Assembly (NCBI GenBank): GCA_937898685.1
Contig: CALEJT010000026.1
Location: 1 to 12,161, forward strand
Origin: an uncultured Gammaproteobacteria bacterium
GTDB lineage: Bacteria > Pseudomonadota > Gammaproteobacteria > Pseudomonadales > Pseudohongiellaceae
Reading direction: 5' to 3'
Length of the DNA: 12,161 nucleotides
Positions 5,815-12,161 of the stretch are shown here, one piece after another (within the stretch, counting starts at the first letter, position 1; each line of letters begins with the position of its first letter). A model generated the notes under the pieces. The model was not told the DNA's origin. It saw only the letters and a program-made list of their open reading frames with translations, and did not search any database. A program made the position numbers and the translations under genes.

Positions 5815-6693
5815 TTACTCAGCTTCCAGCGCTGTCCCGCCCTGCAGCTTTTTTCGCGAGTCGTAGATCGCCTTGACGATCATCAGCACGATCACGGCGA
5901 CGGCGCCGAGCCACTGCGGCAGGTCCGGCAGGCAGAGCTTCTGACCCACGTAGACCAAGATCACCGCGAGCACGCTGCGCACCCATTGTTCGTCGATGGT
6001 GCGCGTCATGTGACTGCCGATCCAGATGCCGGGCACCGAACCGATGAGCAAGGTGCCGAGCAAGCCATAGTCCACCGTGCCCAAACTGGCGTGACCGAGA
6101 CCCGCCACCAAGGTCAGCGGCACGGCGTGCGCCACGTCGGAACCGATGATGCGATTGATGTGGATGGTGGGATAGAGCAGCAGCAAGGCGGTGACACCAA
6201 GGGCACCGGCGCCCACGGAAGTGAGGGTCACCATCGCACCGAGCACCACGCCGAGCAGGAAGGTCAGCACCGGCACGGCGGGGCGCGGCAGATGCTGTTC
6301 GTGGTGAGCCGACTTCATCAGTTCGTGACGGAAGATCACCGACAGTGAGGTCAGCAGCAAGGCGATGCCCAGCCAGAAGCGGATGCTGGAGATCACCGCA
6401 TCCGAATCGAGACTGTAGCGGCCTATGAGCCAGGTCGTGATGAGCGAGGCAGGGACACTACCGAGACCCAGGATGCCCACGATGCGCCAATCGATGTTGC
6501 CGAGCTTGCCATGCGCCAGCACACCGACGCTCTTGGTGAGGCTGGCGTAGAGCAGGTCGGTACCCACCGCCACCGTCGCCTTCACATTGAAGAAGAGCAA
6601 GAGAATGGGTGTCATCAGCGATCCTCCGCCGACGCCGGTCAAACCGACCAGCCAACCCACGGCGAAGCCCGCCACTATGTAACCCCATTCCAT
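5815..6693 (-). CDS. Sulfite exporter TauE/SafE (TSUP) family permease
   Basis: Inner-membrane permease of 292 residues, a typical TSUP length, with about eight hydrophobic segments. The family's internal duplication is visible. VGLTGVGGGSLMTP (16-29) and AVGTDLLYASLTKSVG (42-57) in the first half are mirrored by TLTSVGAGALGVTAL (156-170) and IIGSDVAHAVPLTLVAGLGH (182-201) in the second. A histidine-containing hydrophilic loop (about 123-137) separates the halves. Family members move sulfite, sulfonates or other sulfur-containing or organic anions, but no metabolic neighbour here points to a substrate. The start at 6693 has a GGGGG run (6705-6701) as a poor ribosome binding site, and that run can pair with CCCCC at 6720-6716. 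The gene is divergent from the cyclophilin gene. Confidence 0.9.
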   Translation of the reverse strand: MEWGYIVAGFAVGWLVGLTGVGGGSLMTPILLLFFNVKATVAVGTDLLYASLTKSVGVLAHGKLGNIDWRIVGILGLGSVPASLITTWLIGRYSLDSDAVISSIRFWLGIALLLTSLSVIFRHELMKSAHHEQHLPRPAVPVLTFLLGVVLGAMVTLTSVGAGALGVTALLLLYPTIHINRIIGSDVAHAVPLTLVAGLGHASLGTVDYGLLGTLLIGSVPGIWIGSHMTRTIDEQWVRSVLAVILVYVGQKLCLPDLPQWLGAVAVIVLMIVKAIYDSRKKLQGGTALEAE

Positions 6694-6723
6694 CTGCTAC
6701 CCCCGGAAAAACTGTGGGGGCGC

Positions 6724-6751
6724 ACTCTACCGACTGCGTTATCCGCCACAA
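6724..6751 (-). promoter_or_regulatory. Candidate promoter of the TSUP permease gene
   Basis: TTGTGG (6751-6746), a 16-nt spacer and TAGAGT (6729-6724) lie about 30 nt before the ATG at 6693. Each hexamer matches the consensus only partly. GTTAT (6738-6742) and ATAAC (6753-6757) form an N10-spaced inverted repeat over this promoter that could be an operator. Confidence 0.3.
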
Positions 6752-6815
6752 AATAACTTTTGGCCCTAGTTTATTCCTTTGAGCTATAAGAGCACATACG
6801 CATCGAGTGCCGAGG

Positions 6816-6843
6816 CTGCAATGCGCGTAGGCAATGGTAGACT
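6816..6843 (+). promoter_or_regulatory. Candidate promoter of the cyclophilin gene
   Basis: CTGCAA (6816-6821), a 16-nt spacer and TAGACT (6838-6843) would start transcription near 6850, just before the GGAG ribosome binding site at 6856-6859. The -35 match is poor. TATAAG at 6785-6790 is an alternative -10 with a badly spaced TTGGCC at 6760. Confidence 0.3.
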
Positions 6844-6865
6844 TCGCCACTTTCCGGAGTGCCGC

Positions 6866-7825
6866 ATGCCATCAGTCCGTTCCTTCTTCCACCAGCTCGT
6901 TCTTGCTGCCCTCCTGGGCCTCGCCTCCGTGGCCACGCAGGCTCAGGTGCCGGCGGACGATCCCTTTGCCACGCCGGCCGATCCCTTCACCGCAGCGCCG
7001 GCCGCTCCCGCCCTGCCCATGGTGAACGTCGAATTCGACGGTAGAAGCCAGCAGGTGCAGGTGGAAGATCCCTCGAATCCGATCGTGCTGATCCAGACCA
7101 CGCGCGGCAGCATGCTGTTCGAACTGTTCCCGCGCGAGGCGCCCGAGACCGTCGCCAACTTCCTCGGCCTCGCCGACGGCTCCAAGCCCTGGATCGATCC
7201 TTTCACCGGGGAAGAAATGCAGCAGCCCTTCTACGACGGCCTCACCTTTCACCGTGTGGTCAGCGGCGCGCTGATCCAGGGTGGCAGCCCCACGGGCGAC
7301 TCGCACGGCTATCCCGGCTTCCTCGTGCCCGACGAGATCAACGCCGCCACCTTGGGCCTCGATCGCATGACCGTGCTCGACACCAAGGGCGAGCCCAATC
7401 CGGTGTTGGGCATTCGCAGTCAGGAGGATTTCCAGGAAGGCGTGCTCAAGCCGCTCTACGACTCGATGGGCATCACGTCCAGCGCGCAGCTCGAAGCGCG
7501 AGTGGGAGAAGTGGATCAGCGCCTGCGTGCGCTCACGGTGAAGCAGTTGTTCGAATTGCGCGGCTATCGCTATCGCGACGATCTGGTCTCGCGCGCGCCC
7601 GTACGTGGTGTGATCGCCATGGCCAGCACTGCGCCCAATCAGAATGGTTCGCAGTTCTTCATCACCTTGGCCGATGCGGATTGGTTGCTCGGCCGTCACA
7701 CCGTGTTCGGCAAGATCCGCGCCGGCCTCGAAGTGCTGGATGCCATCGGCCGCGCCCGCGTCGATGCCGAAGGCCGTCCTCAGCCCGACATCACCATCCT
7801 TTCCATTCGCGCTCTTCAGCGTTGA
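6866..7825 (+). CDS. Periplasmic cyclophilin-type peptidylprolyl isomerase with a large insertion
   Basis: Accelerates cis/trans isomerisation of prolyl bonds, probably in the periplasm. A signal peptide (hydrophobic 9-23, cleavage after ATQA near 26) and a Pro/Ala-rich linker with two DPF repeats (32-41) precede the catalytic domain (about 73-319). Catalytic landmarks are present: FYDGLTFHRVV with Arg130, IQGG (137-140), AMAS and NGSQFFITL (260-268), and WLLGRHTVFGKI (273-284), which keeps the Trp equivalent to CypA Trp121. About 85 residues (roughly 160-245) are inserted where typical cyclophilins have about ten; this segment is charged and probably helical. At 319 residues the protein is much longer than PpiA (about 190). 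The start at 6866 has GGAG at 6856-6859, and the in-frame extension to 6779 lacks one. It is the only plus-strand gene here. Confidence 0.92.
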   Translation: MPSVRSFFHQLVLAALLGLASVATQAQVPADDPFATPADPFTAAPAAPALPMVNVEFDGRSQQVQVEDPSNPIVLIQTTRGSMLFELFPREAPETVANFLGLADGSKPWIDPFTGEEMQQPFYDGLTFHRVVSGALIQGGSPTGDSHGYPGFLVPDEINAATLGLDRMTVLDTKGEPNPVLGIRSQEDFQEGVLKPLYDSMGITSSAQLEARVGEVDQRLRALTVKQLFELRGYRYRDDLVSRAPVRGVIAMASTAPNQNGSQFFITLADADWLLGRHTVFGKIRAGLEVLDAIGRARVDAEGRPQPDITILSIRALQR

Positions 7826-7840
7826 GCTCTGATTCCGGAT

Positions 7841-7938
7841 GTTGGGCTGAACCGTAAGGCGAAGCCCAAAGTTTCACTGCGGTATCAAAGATCCCATGTT
7901 GGGCTTCGCTACGCGAAGCGCCAACTTACGCAGCCCAA
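7841..7938. repeat. Cluster of REP-like palindromes between convergent genes
   Basis: Three GTTGGGCT/AGCCCAA elements occur in 98 nt. TTGGGCT (7842-7848) pairs with AGCCCAA (7863-7869). GTTGGGCTTCGC (7898-7909) pairs with GCGAAGCGCCAAC (7913-7925) around TAC, with one bulged base. A further AGCCCAA stands at 7932-7938. They share their outer sequence with the copy at 5724-5753. Located between the 3' ends of the cyclophilin and nsrR-like genes, they may stabilise or end both transcripts, although no T-run is present. Confidence 0.7.
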
Positions 7939-7950
7939 TCTGCCGTTGTT

Positions 7951-8403
7951 TCAACCTTCGCCGACGGGGGACCCCGTCAGTTGGCGCACGAAGATCTGCT
8001 GCAACTGCGGATTTCTGACGATGTCACTGAGGTGGTACTGCCCCAGCGTTTCAAGGAAGGCGACCTGCGCTCTGCCGAGAATCTGTTTGAGACTGCAGTA
8101 GCCGTTGATGGGACAGGTGTTGTTCTGATTGTCGAAGCATTCGACCAACATCGTGGTCTCGAATTGCTGCACGACGTCGCGGATGTTGATCTCTTCCGCC
8201 GGCCTTCCCAACTTGATGCCACCATTGCGACCCTGTGTGGTCGTGATGTAGCCCAGTTGCGACAACTGGTGCACCACCTTGCGCAGATGCTCCTTGGAAA
8301 TCCCGTAGGCCGCCGAAATCCTGCTGATGGTGACCGTGCCCGGGGTGGAGCCGGTGTAGATCAGCACGCGCAGCGCGTAATCGGTGTAGAGCGTCAGACG
8401 CAT
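7951..8403 (-). CDS. nsrR: Rrf2-family Fe-S regulator, NsrR-like
   Basis: Nitric-oxide or redox-sensing transcriptional regulator of 150 residues. MRLTLYTDYALRVLIY (1-16), the winged helix (ISRISAAYGISKEHLRKVVHQLSQ in segments, 26-49) and GRNGGIKLGRP (58-68) match NsrR more closely than IscR. Cys89, Cys97 and Cys103 lie in the cluster-binding loop, and Asp8 is present, the fourth ligand known for Streptomyces NsrR. The first cysteine spacing is CX7C, two residues longer than the CX5C of IscR and Streptomyces NsrR. NsrR proteins usually repress NO-detoxification genes, but none lies next to it, and I saw no clear NsrR operator in its own upstream region. The ribosome binding site GAGG (8416-8413) is 9 nt from the ATG. 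Confidence 0.85.
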   Translation of the reverse strand: MRLTLYTDYALRVLIYTGSTPGTVTISRISAAYGISKEHLRKVVHQLSQLGYITTTQGRNGGIKLGRPAEEINIRDVVQQFETTMLVECFDNQNNTCPINGYCSLKQILGRAQVAFLETLGQYHLSDIVRNPQLQQIFVRQLTGSPVGEG

Positions 8404-8441
8404 CGGATGCGGCCTCGCGGTTCAATGGGCGGGGAGGACAA

Positions 8442-8470
8442 AGCATAGAGAAGCACCGCAACAGCGGCAA
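8442..8470 (-). promoter_or_regulatory. Predicted promoter of the nsrR-like gene
   Basis: TTGCCG (8470-8465), a 17-nt spacer and TATGCT (8447-8442) give 4/6 matches at each hexamer with ideal spacing. The start would be near 8435, about 32 nt before the ATG at 8403. The rest of the 144-nt gap to the helicase stop shows no clear terminator. Confidence 0.5.
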
Positions 8471-8547
8471 ATCGCTCCCGTGCGATGCCCCTCACCGCAT
8501 ATGTGGGTTCGACCAGGGAAAGGACAAGCCGCAATCACCGACTCCGA

Positions 8548-10686
8548 CTAAATGTATTGCCGCGGATAGGGTGGCAGAGAATCGAGGATGGCGCGCCCAT
8601 AAGATCGTGTTAATAAGCGCTGATCGAGGATCGTGATGGTGCCGCGATCGCTCTCGCGTCGCAGCAAACGACCACTCGCCTGAATCAAACGCAGCGCCGC
8701 TTCCGGCACCGCGATTTCCTGGAAGGGATTACGGCCCTGCGCCTTCACCCAATCACCGAGCGTGGCATCGACCGGATCGTTCGGCACAGGGAAGGGAATC
8801 TTCGCGATGACGACGTGCGTGCAATAGTCACCGGGCAAATCGATGCCTTCGGCCAGCGAAGCAAGACCGAAGATGATGCTGGCCTGGCCCTTGTCCACCG
8901 CCTCCTTGTGCAGTCGCAACAATTCCTGTTTCGAGTAATCGTCCTGCGCCAACACCTTGCGGCGGAACATCGGATCCAAACCGTCCAACACGTCGAGCAA
9001 CTGCCGGCGTGAACTGAACAGCACCAGGGCGCCAGTTTTCTCCGTGAGCAACTGCGGCAGGCGCGCGATGATCGCCCGCGTGTGTGCGTCGGCATCGGCT
9101 GGATCGAAGCCCTGTCGCGGCAATTGCAGCACGGCCGCTTCCTGATGGCTGAAGGGACTTTGGATGCGATGGAAACGCGCCGAGCCCGGCAGACCACAGC
9201 GTTCCGCGAGAAAGTCGAAACTGCCGAGCGTGGTGAGCGTGGCGGAAGTCAGTACCGCGCCATAGCAACTGCTCCAGAGTTTGTCCTGCAGCGCTTCGGC
9301 GGCGAGCACGGGACTGGTGTAGAGCGTGATGTCATGCTGCGTGCCGTTGTCGTTGAACACCATCCAGCGCGCTGCGGGCACGGCGCCCTTCGCATCGGCA
9401 CGTGAAAAATGCAGACAACATTGCGCGGCGGCTTCACAACGAGTTTGTGCGCCACCGAACAGCAGAAACCACGACTCGGCTTGTGCTTTCTCCACTTCGC
9501 CGCCCTCGCCTTCCATGTTGTCCTTCAGCACCGCGACGATCTTGTCGAGCTTCGCCGCAAGTACCGCGAATTCCAGCCCCAAGGCGTCGAGCGGACTGCA
9601 CAATTCGGAATCGACCACACCGCCGGGGAACACGAACTGACCGATCTCACCGCGCACTGCGCTGGCTTCGGCGCGATCGACATAGGGCTCCAGCATCAAG
9701 AGATTGTCCTGCACGGCCACGCGTGCGCTGCCGGCGAGATCCACCGCTTCGCGCAAGAGCGGCGCGAGACGACTCGGCTCCGACAATTGCGTCGCGGTGC
9801 GCTGCATCAAGGCACTCAACTGATCGAGCCATTGCGCCGTAGTGCCGAGCCGCAACTGATGCGTGAAATGGCTGATGCCCTTGCCCGGCAGTTGATGCGC
9901 TTCGTCGAACACATAGATGGTGTCGGCCGGCGCCGGCAGGATCACGCCACCACCCAAGGCGAGATCGGACAGCACGAGGTCATGGTTGGCAACCACGCAA
10001 TCGACCTTCTCGAGGTTGGCGCGGCTGCGGAAATAACAACAGGAACTGAAAAACGAACAGCGGCTGCCGGCACACTGACCGTGTTCGACGGCCACTGCAC
10101 GCCAAACCGGTTCTTCCAGAACTTCGGGCCAATCATCGCGATCACCCTGCCATTGTCCGCTGCTGAGTTGATCCAACATGCGTTCGTACAGAGCGCGATC
10201 GGGTTCGAGCTGTTGCTCGAGTTCGATCTGAAACAGATCACGCAAGGCATCGGCGCTGCTGTTGCCGCTGCGCAGCAGATTGTCGAGTTTGGCGAGGCAG
10301 AGATAGCGTCCGCGCCCCTTGGCGAGCGCATAGGTGAAACGCAGTTCACTGTGCTGCAAGAGATCGGGAATGTCCTTGAGCAGCACCTGCTCCTGCAGCG
10401 CAACGGTGGCGGTGGCGATGACGAGTTTTTTGTCCAGTGCTTTCGCAACGGGCAATGCAGCGACGAGATAGCCGAGCGTCTTGCCCGTCCCCGTGCCGGC
10501 TTCCACCACACACACGCCGGGCTCGTCGCTGAGACGCCGACCTTCGGCGTCCTGTTCCACCTCGCACAAGGTGCGCGCGATCTCGGCGATCATGCGCTTC
10601 TGTCCCGGACGCGTCTGCAGCGACTTGCGCTGCAGCATCAGGGAATAGGCGCGCTGGATGGTCTGTTTGAGTTCGTCGGTCAGCAT
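8548..10686 (-). CDS. dinG: DinG-type ATP-dependent 5'-3' DNA helicase with Fe-S cluster
   Basis: XPD/Rad3-like superfamily 2 helicase of 712 residues, the usual DinG length, acting on forked DNA and R-loops. The Walker A motif EAGTGTGKT is at 62-70, motif Ia is ATATVALQEQV, and the DEAH box is VFDEAHQ (259-265). Motif VI is QASGRLLR (669-676), and GLASLAEGIDLPG matches motif V. Cys130, Cys205, Cys210 and Cys216 match E. coli DinG Cys120, 194, 199 and 205, with identical spacing for the last three, so the 4Fe-4S cluster should be present. The start MLTDELKQTIQRAYS fits homologues; an in-frame TTG at 10713 would add nine residues and is less likely. The ribosome binding site is weak. The gene lies 75 nt downstream of the acyltransferase gene on the same strand. 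Confidence 0.95.
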   Translation of the reverse strand: MLTDELKQTIQRAYSLMLQRKSLQTRPGQKRMIAEIARTLCEVEQDAEGRRLSDEPGVCVVEAGTGTGKTLGYLVAALPVAKALDKKLVIATATVALQEQVLLKDIPDLLQHSELRFTYALAKGRGRYLCLAKLDNLLRSGNSSADALRDLFQIELEQQLEPDRALYERMLDQLSSGQWQGDRDDWPEVLEEPVWRAVAVEHGQCAGSRCSFFSSCCYFRSRANLEKVDCVVANHDLVLSDLALGGGVILPAPADTIYVFDEAHQLPGKGISHFTHQLRLGTTAQWLDQLSALMQRTATQLSEPSRLAPLLREAVDLAGSARVAVQDNLLMLEPYVDRAEASAVRGEIGQFVFPGGVVDSELCSPLDALGLEFAVLAAKLDKIVAVLKDNMEGEGGEVEKAQAESWFLLFGGAQTRCEAAAQCCLHFSRADAKGAVPAARWMVFNDNGTQHDITLYTSPVLAAEALQDKLWSSCYGAVLTSATLTTLGSFDFLAERCGLPGSARFHRIQSPFSHQEAAVLQLPRQGFDPADADAHTRAIIARLPQLLTEKTGALVLFSSRRQLLDVLDGLDPMFRRKVLAQDDYSKQELLRLHKEAVDKGQASIIFGLASLAEGIDLPGDYCTHVVIAKIPFPVPNDPVDATLGDWVKAQGRNPFQEIAVPEAALRLIQASGRLLRRESDRGTITILDQRLLTRSYGRAILDSLPPYPRQYI

Positions 10687-10707
10687 GCAGACACCGCGAT
10701 GCCGGTG

Positions 10708-10731
10708 AAACAAAACTGCGTATCAACGCAG
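10708..10731 (-). promoter_or_regulatory. Palindrome before dinG: weak terminator or degenerate LexA box
   Basis: On the minus strand CTGCGT-TGAT-ACGCAG (10731-10716) is a perfect 6-bp inverted repeat followed by TTTTGTTT (10715-10708). It could be a weak intrinsic terminator of the acyltransferase gene. It also has the CTG-N10-CAG frame and 16-bp length of a gammaproteobacterial LexA box, with C and G in place of the conserved inner T and A. It lies 30 nt before the dinG start; E. coli dinG is LexA-regulated. Confidence 0.4.
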
Positions 10732-10761
10732 AGCAACGAGGGGCAACGCGGCGCGTACCGA

Positions 10762-11955
10762 TCAGCAGGCACAGGATTCGGGATGCAGGGCATTCCGATT
10801 GAGGCGACAGAGTTCGATCTGTCGCAACACCGGGTTGGCGTACATGCGCAGCACATAGGGATGCAGCGCCGCGTCGAGCCCTTTCAGACGCGACAGGAGC
10901 AGCTCGCGCTTGTGTGCCACCACCGCATCGCTCACGTTGAAGCGCGAGGCGAGCGTGGAGAAATCCATGAAGTCGGGCTGCAGTTGTTCCACCGCCAGAT
11001 AGTTGACGAGCGTGAGCCGATATTTGCTGATGATCTGCGCGTCGATCTGCTCCGCCACTCCTTCGGGCGTCACCGCATCGTCCACCTGCAGACGCGTGCC
11101 GAAGCTCACGTGCACCGCACCCTTCTTGCCGATCATGCCGGTGAGGATGCTGTTGACGTCGGTGTTCTCGTCCTTCTTGTAGCTGCCCGTCGTATCGATG
11201 GCGTGCAGCTCCACCGCCTTGGCGGCATCGCAGGGATCGAGTTCATACGAGATCGCCACCGGTACGATGTTGAGACGGTTCACCAGTTCATGCAGCGGCA
11301 GATCCTGTTCGCGCCCTGCCATGTGCAGCATCTTGATGATGGCGCTTTCGGTCTTGTCGACTCCGTCCTTGGCGCGACCTTCGCGCTGTGCGATCCACAC
11401 GTTCTGACCGGTGGCGATGCAGTGACTGATGTAGGCCGACAACTGTTTGCTGGCCGCCAACTTCTCACGCCCCTGCAGCGAGCGCTTCACGATGAAACTC
11501 TTGTTGAGCTTCATCAGGTCGGACAGGAACGGACGCTTGAGCAGGTTGTCGCCGATGGCGATCTGCAGCGTGTCGAAGCCCTGGTGATAGAGCATGTAGT
11601 TCACCAGCGCCGGGTCCATCGTGATGTCGCGATGGTTGCTGATGAAGAGATAGGGGCGGCTCGGATCGAGCGCGTCGAGGCCGCTGTGCGTCAAACCGTC
11701 GGTGGTCTTCTCGATCAGCTTGTCGAGGTATTTTTCGATGATGGCCTGCACGTCGCGAATGTTGTTCACGTGCTTGAGTTCGCGCCGCAAGGCCACCTGC
11801 ACCACCCGCGCCGTCAGCGCCGGCAGTACACGAGACATGGTAGGGAAACGAAACTTGGCCAGGGCCCTGGACAGCGCCAGGTCCTCCACCAGCCGGTCGA
11901 CCACGCCGCGCACTTCACTGTCATAGTACGGGCGGATGTCGTCGAAATCGTGCAT
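10762..11955 (-). CDS. PlsC-related lysophospholipid/glycerophosphate acyltransferase family protein
   Basis: Probable membrane-associated acyltransferase of 397 residues acting in phospholipid synthesis or remodelling. FISNHRDITMDPALVNY (104-120) is the catalytic block, IVKRSLQGREKL (155-166) the second motif and NVWIAQREGRAKDG (185-198) the glycerophosphate-binding block analogous to FPEGTRS. His108 and Asp114 are separated by five residues rather than the canonical four, although Asp110 is also present. A long N-terminal helical region and about 190 further C-terminal residues make it larger than PlsC (about 245). The C-terminus ends in SCAC. The start at 11955 (MHDFDDIRPY) has AGAGG 5 nt upstream; an in-frame ATG at 12018 overlaps the predicted -10 and is rejected. 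Substrate specificity is unknown. Confidence 0.88.
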   Translation of the reverse strand: MHDFDDIRPYYDSEVRGVVDRLVEDLALSRALAKFRFPTMSRVLPALTARVVQVALRRELKHVNNIRDVQAIIEKYLDKLIEKTTDGLTHSGLDALDPSRPYLFISNHRDITMDPALVNYMLYHQGFDTLQIAIGDNLLKRPFLSDLMKLNKSFIVKRSLQGREKLAASKQLSAYISHCIATGQNVWIAQREGRAKDGVDKTESAIIKMLHMAGREQDLPLHELVNRLNIVPVAISYELDPCDAAKAVELHAIDTTGSYKKDENTDVNSILTGMIGKKGAVHVSFGTRLQVDDAVTPEGVAEQIDAQIISKYRLTLVNYLAVEQLQPDFMDFSTLASRFNVSDAVVAHKRELLLSRLKGLDAALHPYVLRMYANPVLRQIELCRLNRNALHPESCAC

Positions 11956-12016
11956 CAAAACCTCTGGATACCCCCCGAATAGGGTTCTGCGAACCGCGGG
12001 TCTACGAAAGCGCGCC

Positions 12017-12046
12017 ATTCTATAGGAAACAGGGCCGTTATTTCAC
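12017..12046 (-). promoter_or_regulatory. Predicted promoter of the acyltransferase gene
   Basis: GTGAAA (12046-12041, 4/6) and TAGAAT (12022-12017, 5/6) are 18 nt apart; the overlapping TATAGA at 12024-12019 gives a 16-nt spacer. The start would be near 12010, giving a leader of about 55 nt. That leader contains a small GGTTC-TGC-GAACC hairpin (11983-11995). The remaining bases to 12161 hold a CGCCC/GGGCG hairpin (12078-12094) but no gene I can support. Confidence 0.5.
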
Positions 12047-12161
12047 GATTCCAACCATCGCCACAAAGCCCCCGATCCGCCCCGTTTTTGGGCGTCAAGG
12101 ATGCGTAATCGGCGGATTCAGACCCCAACCGTTGATGCAGGGGTTTTCTGTTCGAGGCCGG

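Noticed and set aside
5586..5876. Short plus-strand open frames of about 85-96 codons near the gene-poor stretch
   Set aside because: They cross the palindromic repeat and the 3' end of the permease gene, have biased low-complexity translations and no ribosome binding site.
9409..11982. A very long open frame on the plus strand (857 codons), antisense to dinG and the acyltransferase gene
   Set aside because: It is antisense to two genes with complete catalytic motifs, runs across their intergenic gap, has His/Arg/Gln-rich composition without domains, and no ribosome binding site. GC-rich codon use on the minus strand explains the lack of stops.
11956..12018. Earlier ATG at 12018 for the acyltransferase
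   Set aside because: It overlaps the predicted -10 element and lacks a Shine-Dalgarno sequence, while the ATG at 11955 has AGAGG at good spacing and starts with the family-like FDDIRPY.
12078..12094. CGCCC/GGGCG hairpin with a T-rich loop near the right edge
   Set aside because: The T-run is in the loop, not after the stem, and the gene beyond the edge is unseen, so I did not call it a terminator.

Overview
The window is an ordinary-looking stretch of GC-rich bacterial chromosome, most likely from a gammaproteobacterium. The evidence is an EmrAB-style efflux operon, a DinG helicase with the E. coli cluster-cysteine spacing, an NsrR-like Rrf2 regulator, sigma70-like promoters and short GTTGGGCTTCGC-type palindromes between genes. 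I cannot place it at genus level. Ten protein genes are supported, nine on the minus strand. I see no tRNA, rRNA, CRISPR array, insertion sequence or phage gene.

Layout. Positions 4079 to 1 (minus) hold one apparent operon: an HxlR-family regulator, an EmrA/HlyD-type adaptor, an EmrB/QacA-type 14-helix exporter and the first 248 codons of a FabF-like ketoacyl-ACP synthase. The first three genes overlap by 4 nt or sit 1 nt apart. The synthase follows after 57 nt that contain two hairpins. The promoter before the regulator contains three evenly spaced TAACT half-sites, which suggests autoregulation. Positions 4200-4845 hold a monocistronic cytochrome c'-like lipoprotein with a strong promoter. 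A strong intrinsic terminator (4877-4914) closes the next gene, a secreted protein of unknown function (4951-5472). A gene-poor stretch of 342 nt follows, with a palindromic repeat and a possible decayed gene tail. Next come a TauE/SafE-type permease (5815-6693, minus) and, divergently, a periplasmic cyclophilin with an unusual internal insertion (6866-7825, plus). The cyclophilin converges on an NsrR-like regulator (7951-8403, minus) across a cluster of palindromic repeats. The right end holds a DinG-type Fe-S helicase (8548-10686) and a PlsC-related acyltransferase (10762-11955), both minus and probably partly cotranscribed.

How the genes fit together. The only clear multi-gene unit is the regulator/efflux/synthase operon: the regulator probably senses a toxic or electrophilic compound through its single cysteine and controls the tripartite pump. 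The ketoacyl synthase downstream may belong to a modified lipid or fatty-acid response, but that is inference. The other genes look like independent housekeeping or stress functions. I found no convincing undescribed system. The most useful leads are the operator layout at 4031-4067, the tandem hairpins before the synthase, a LexA-box-like palindrome before dinG and the cyclophilin insertion.
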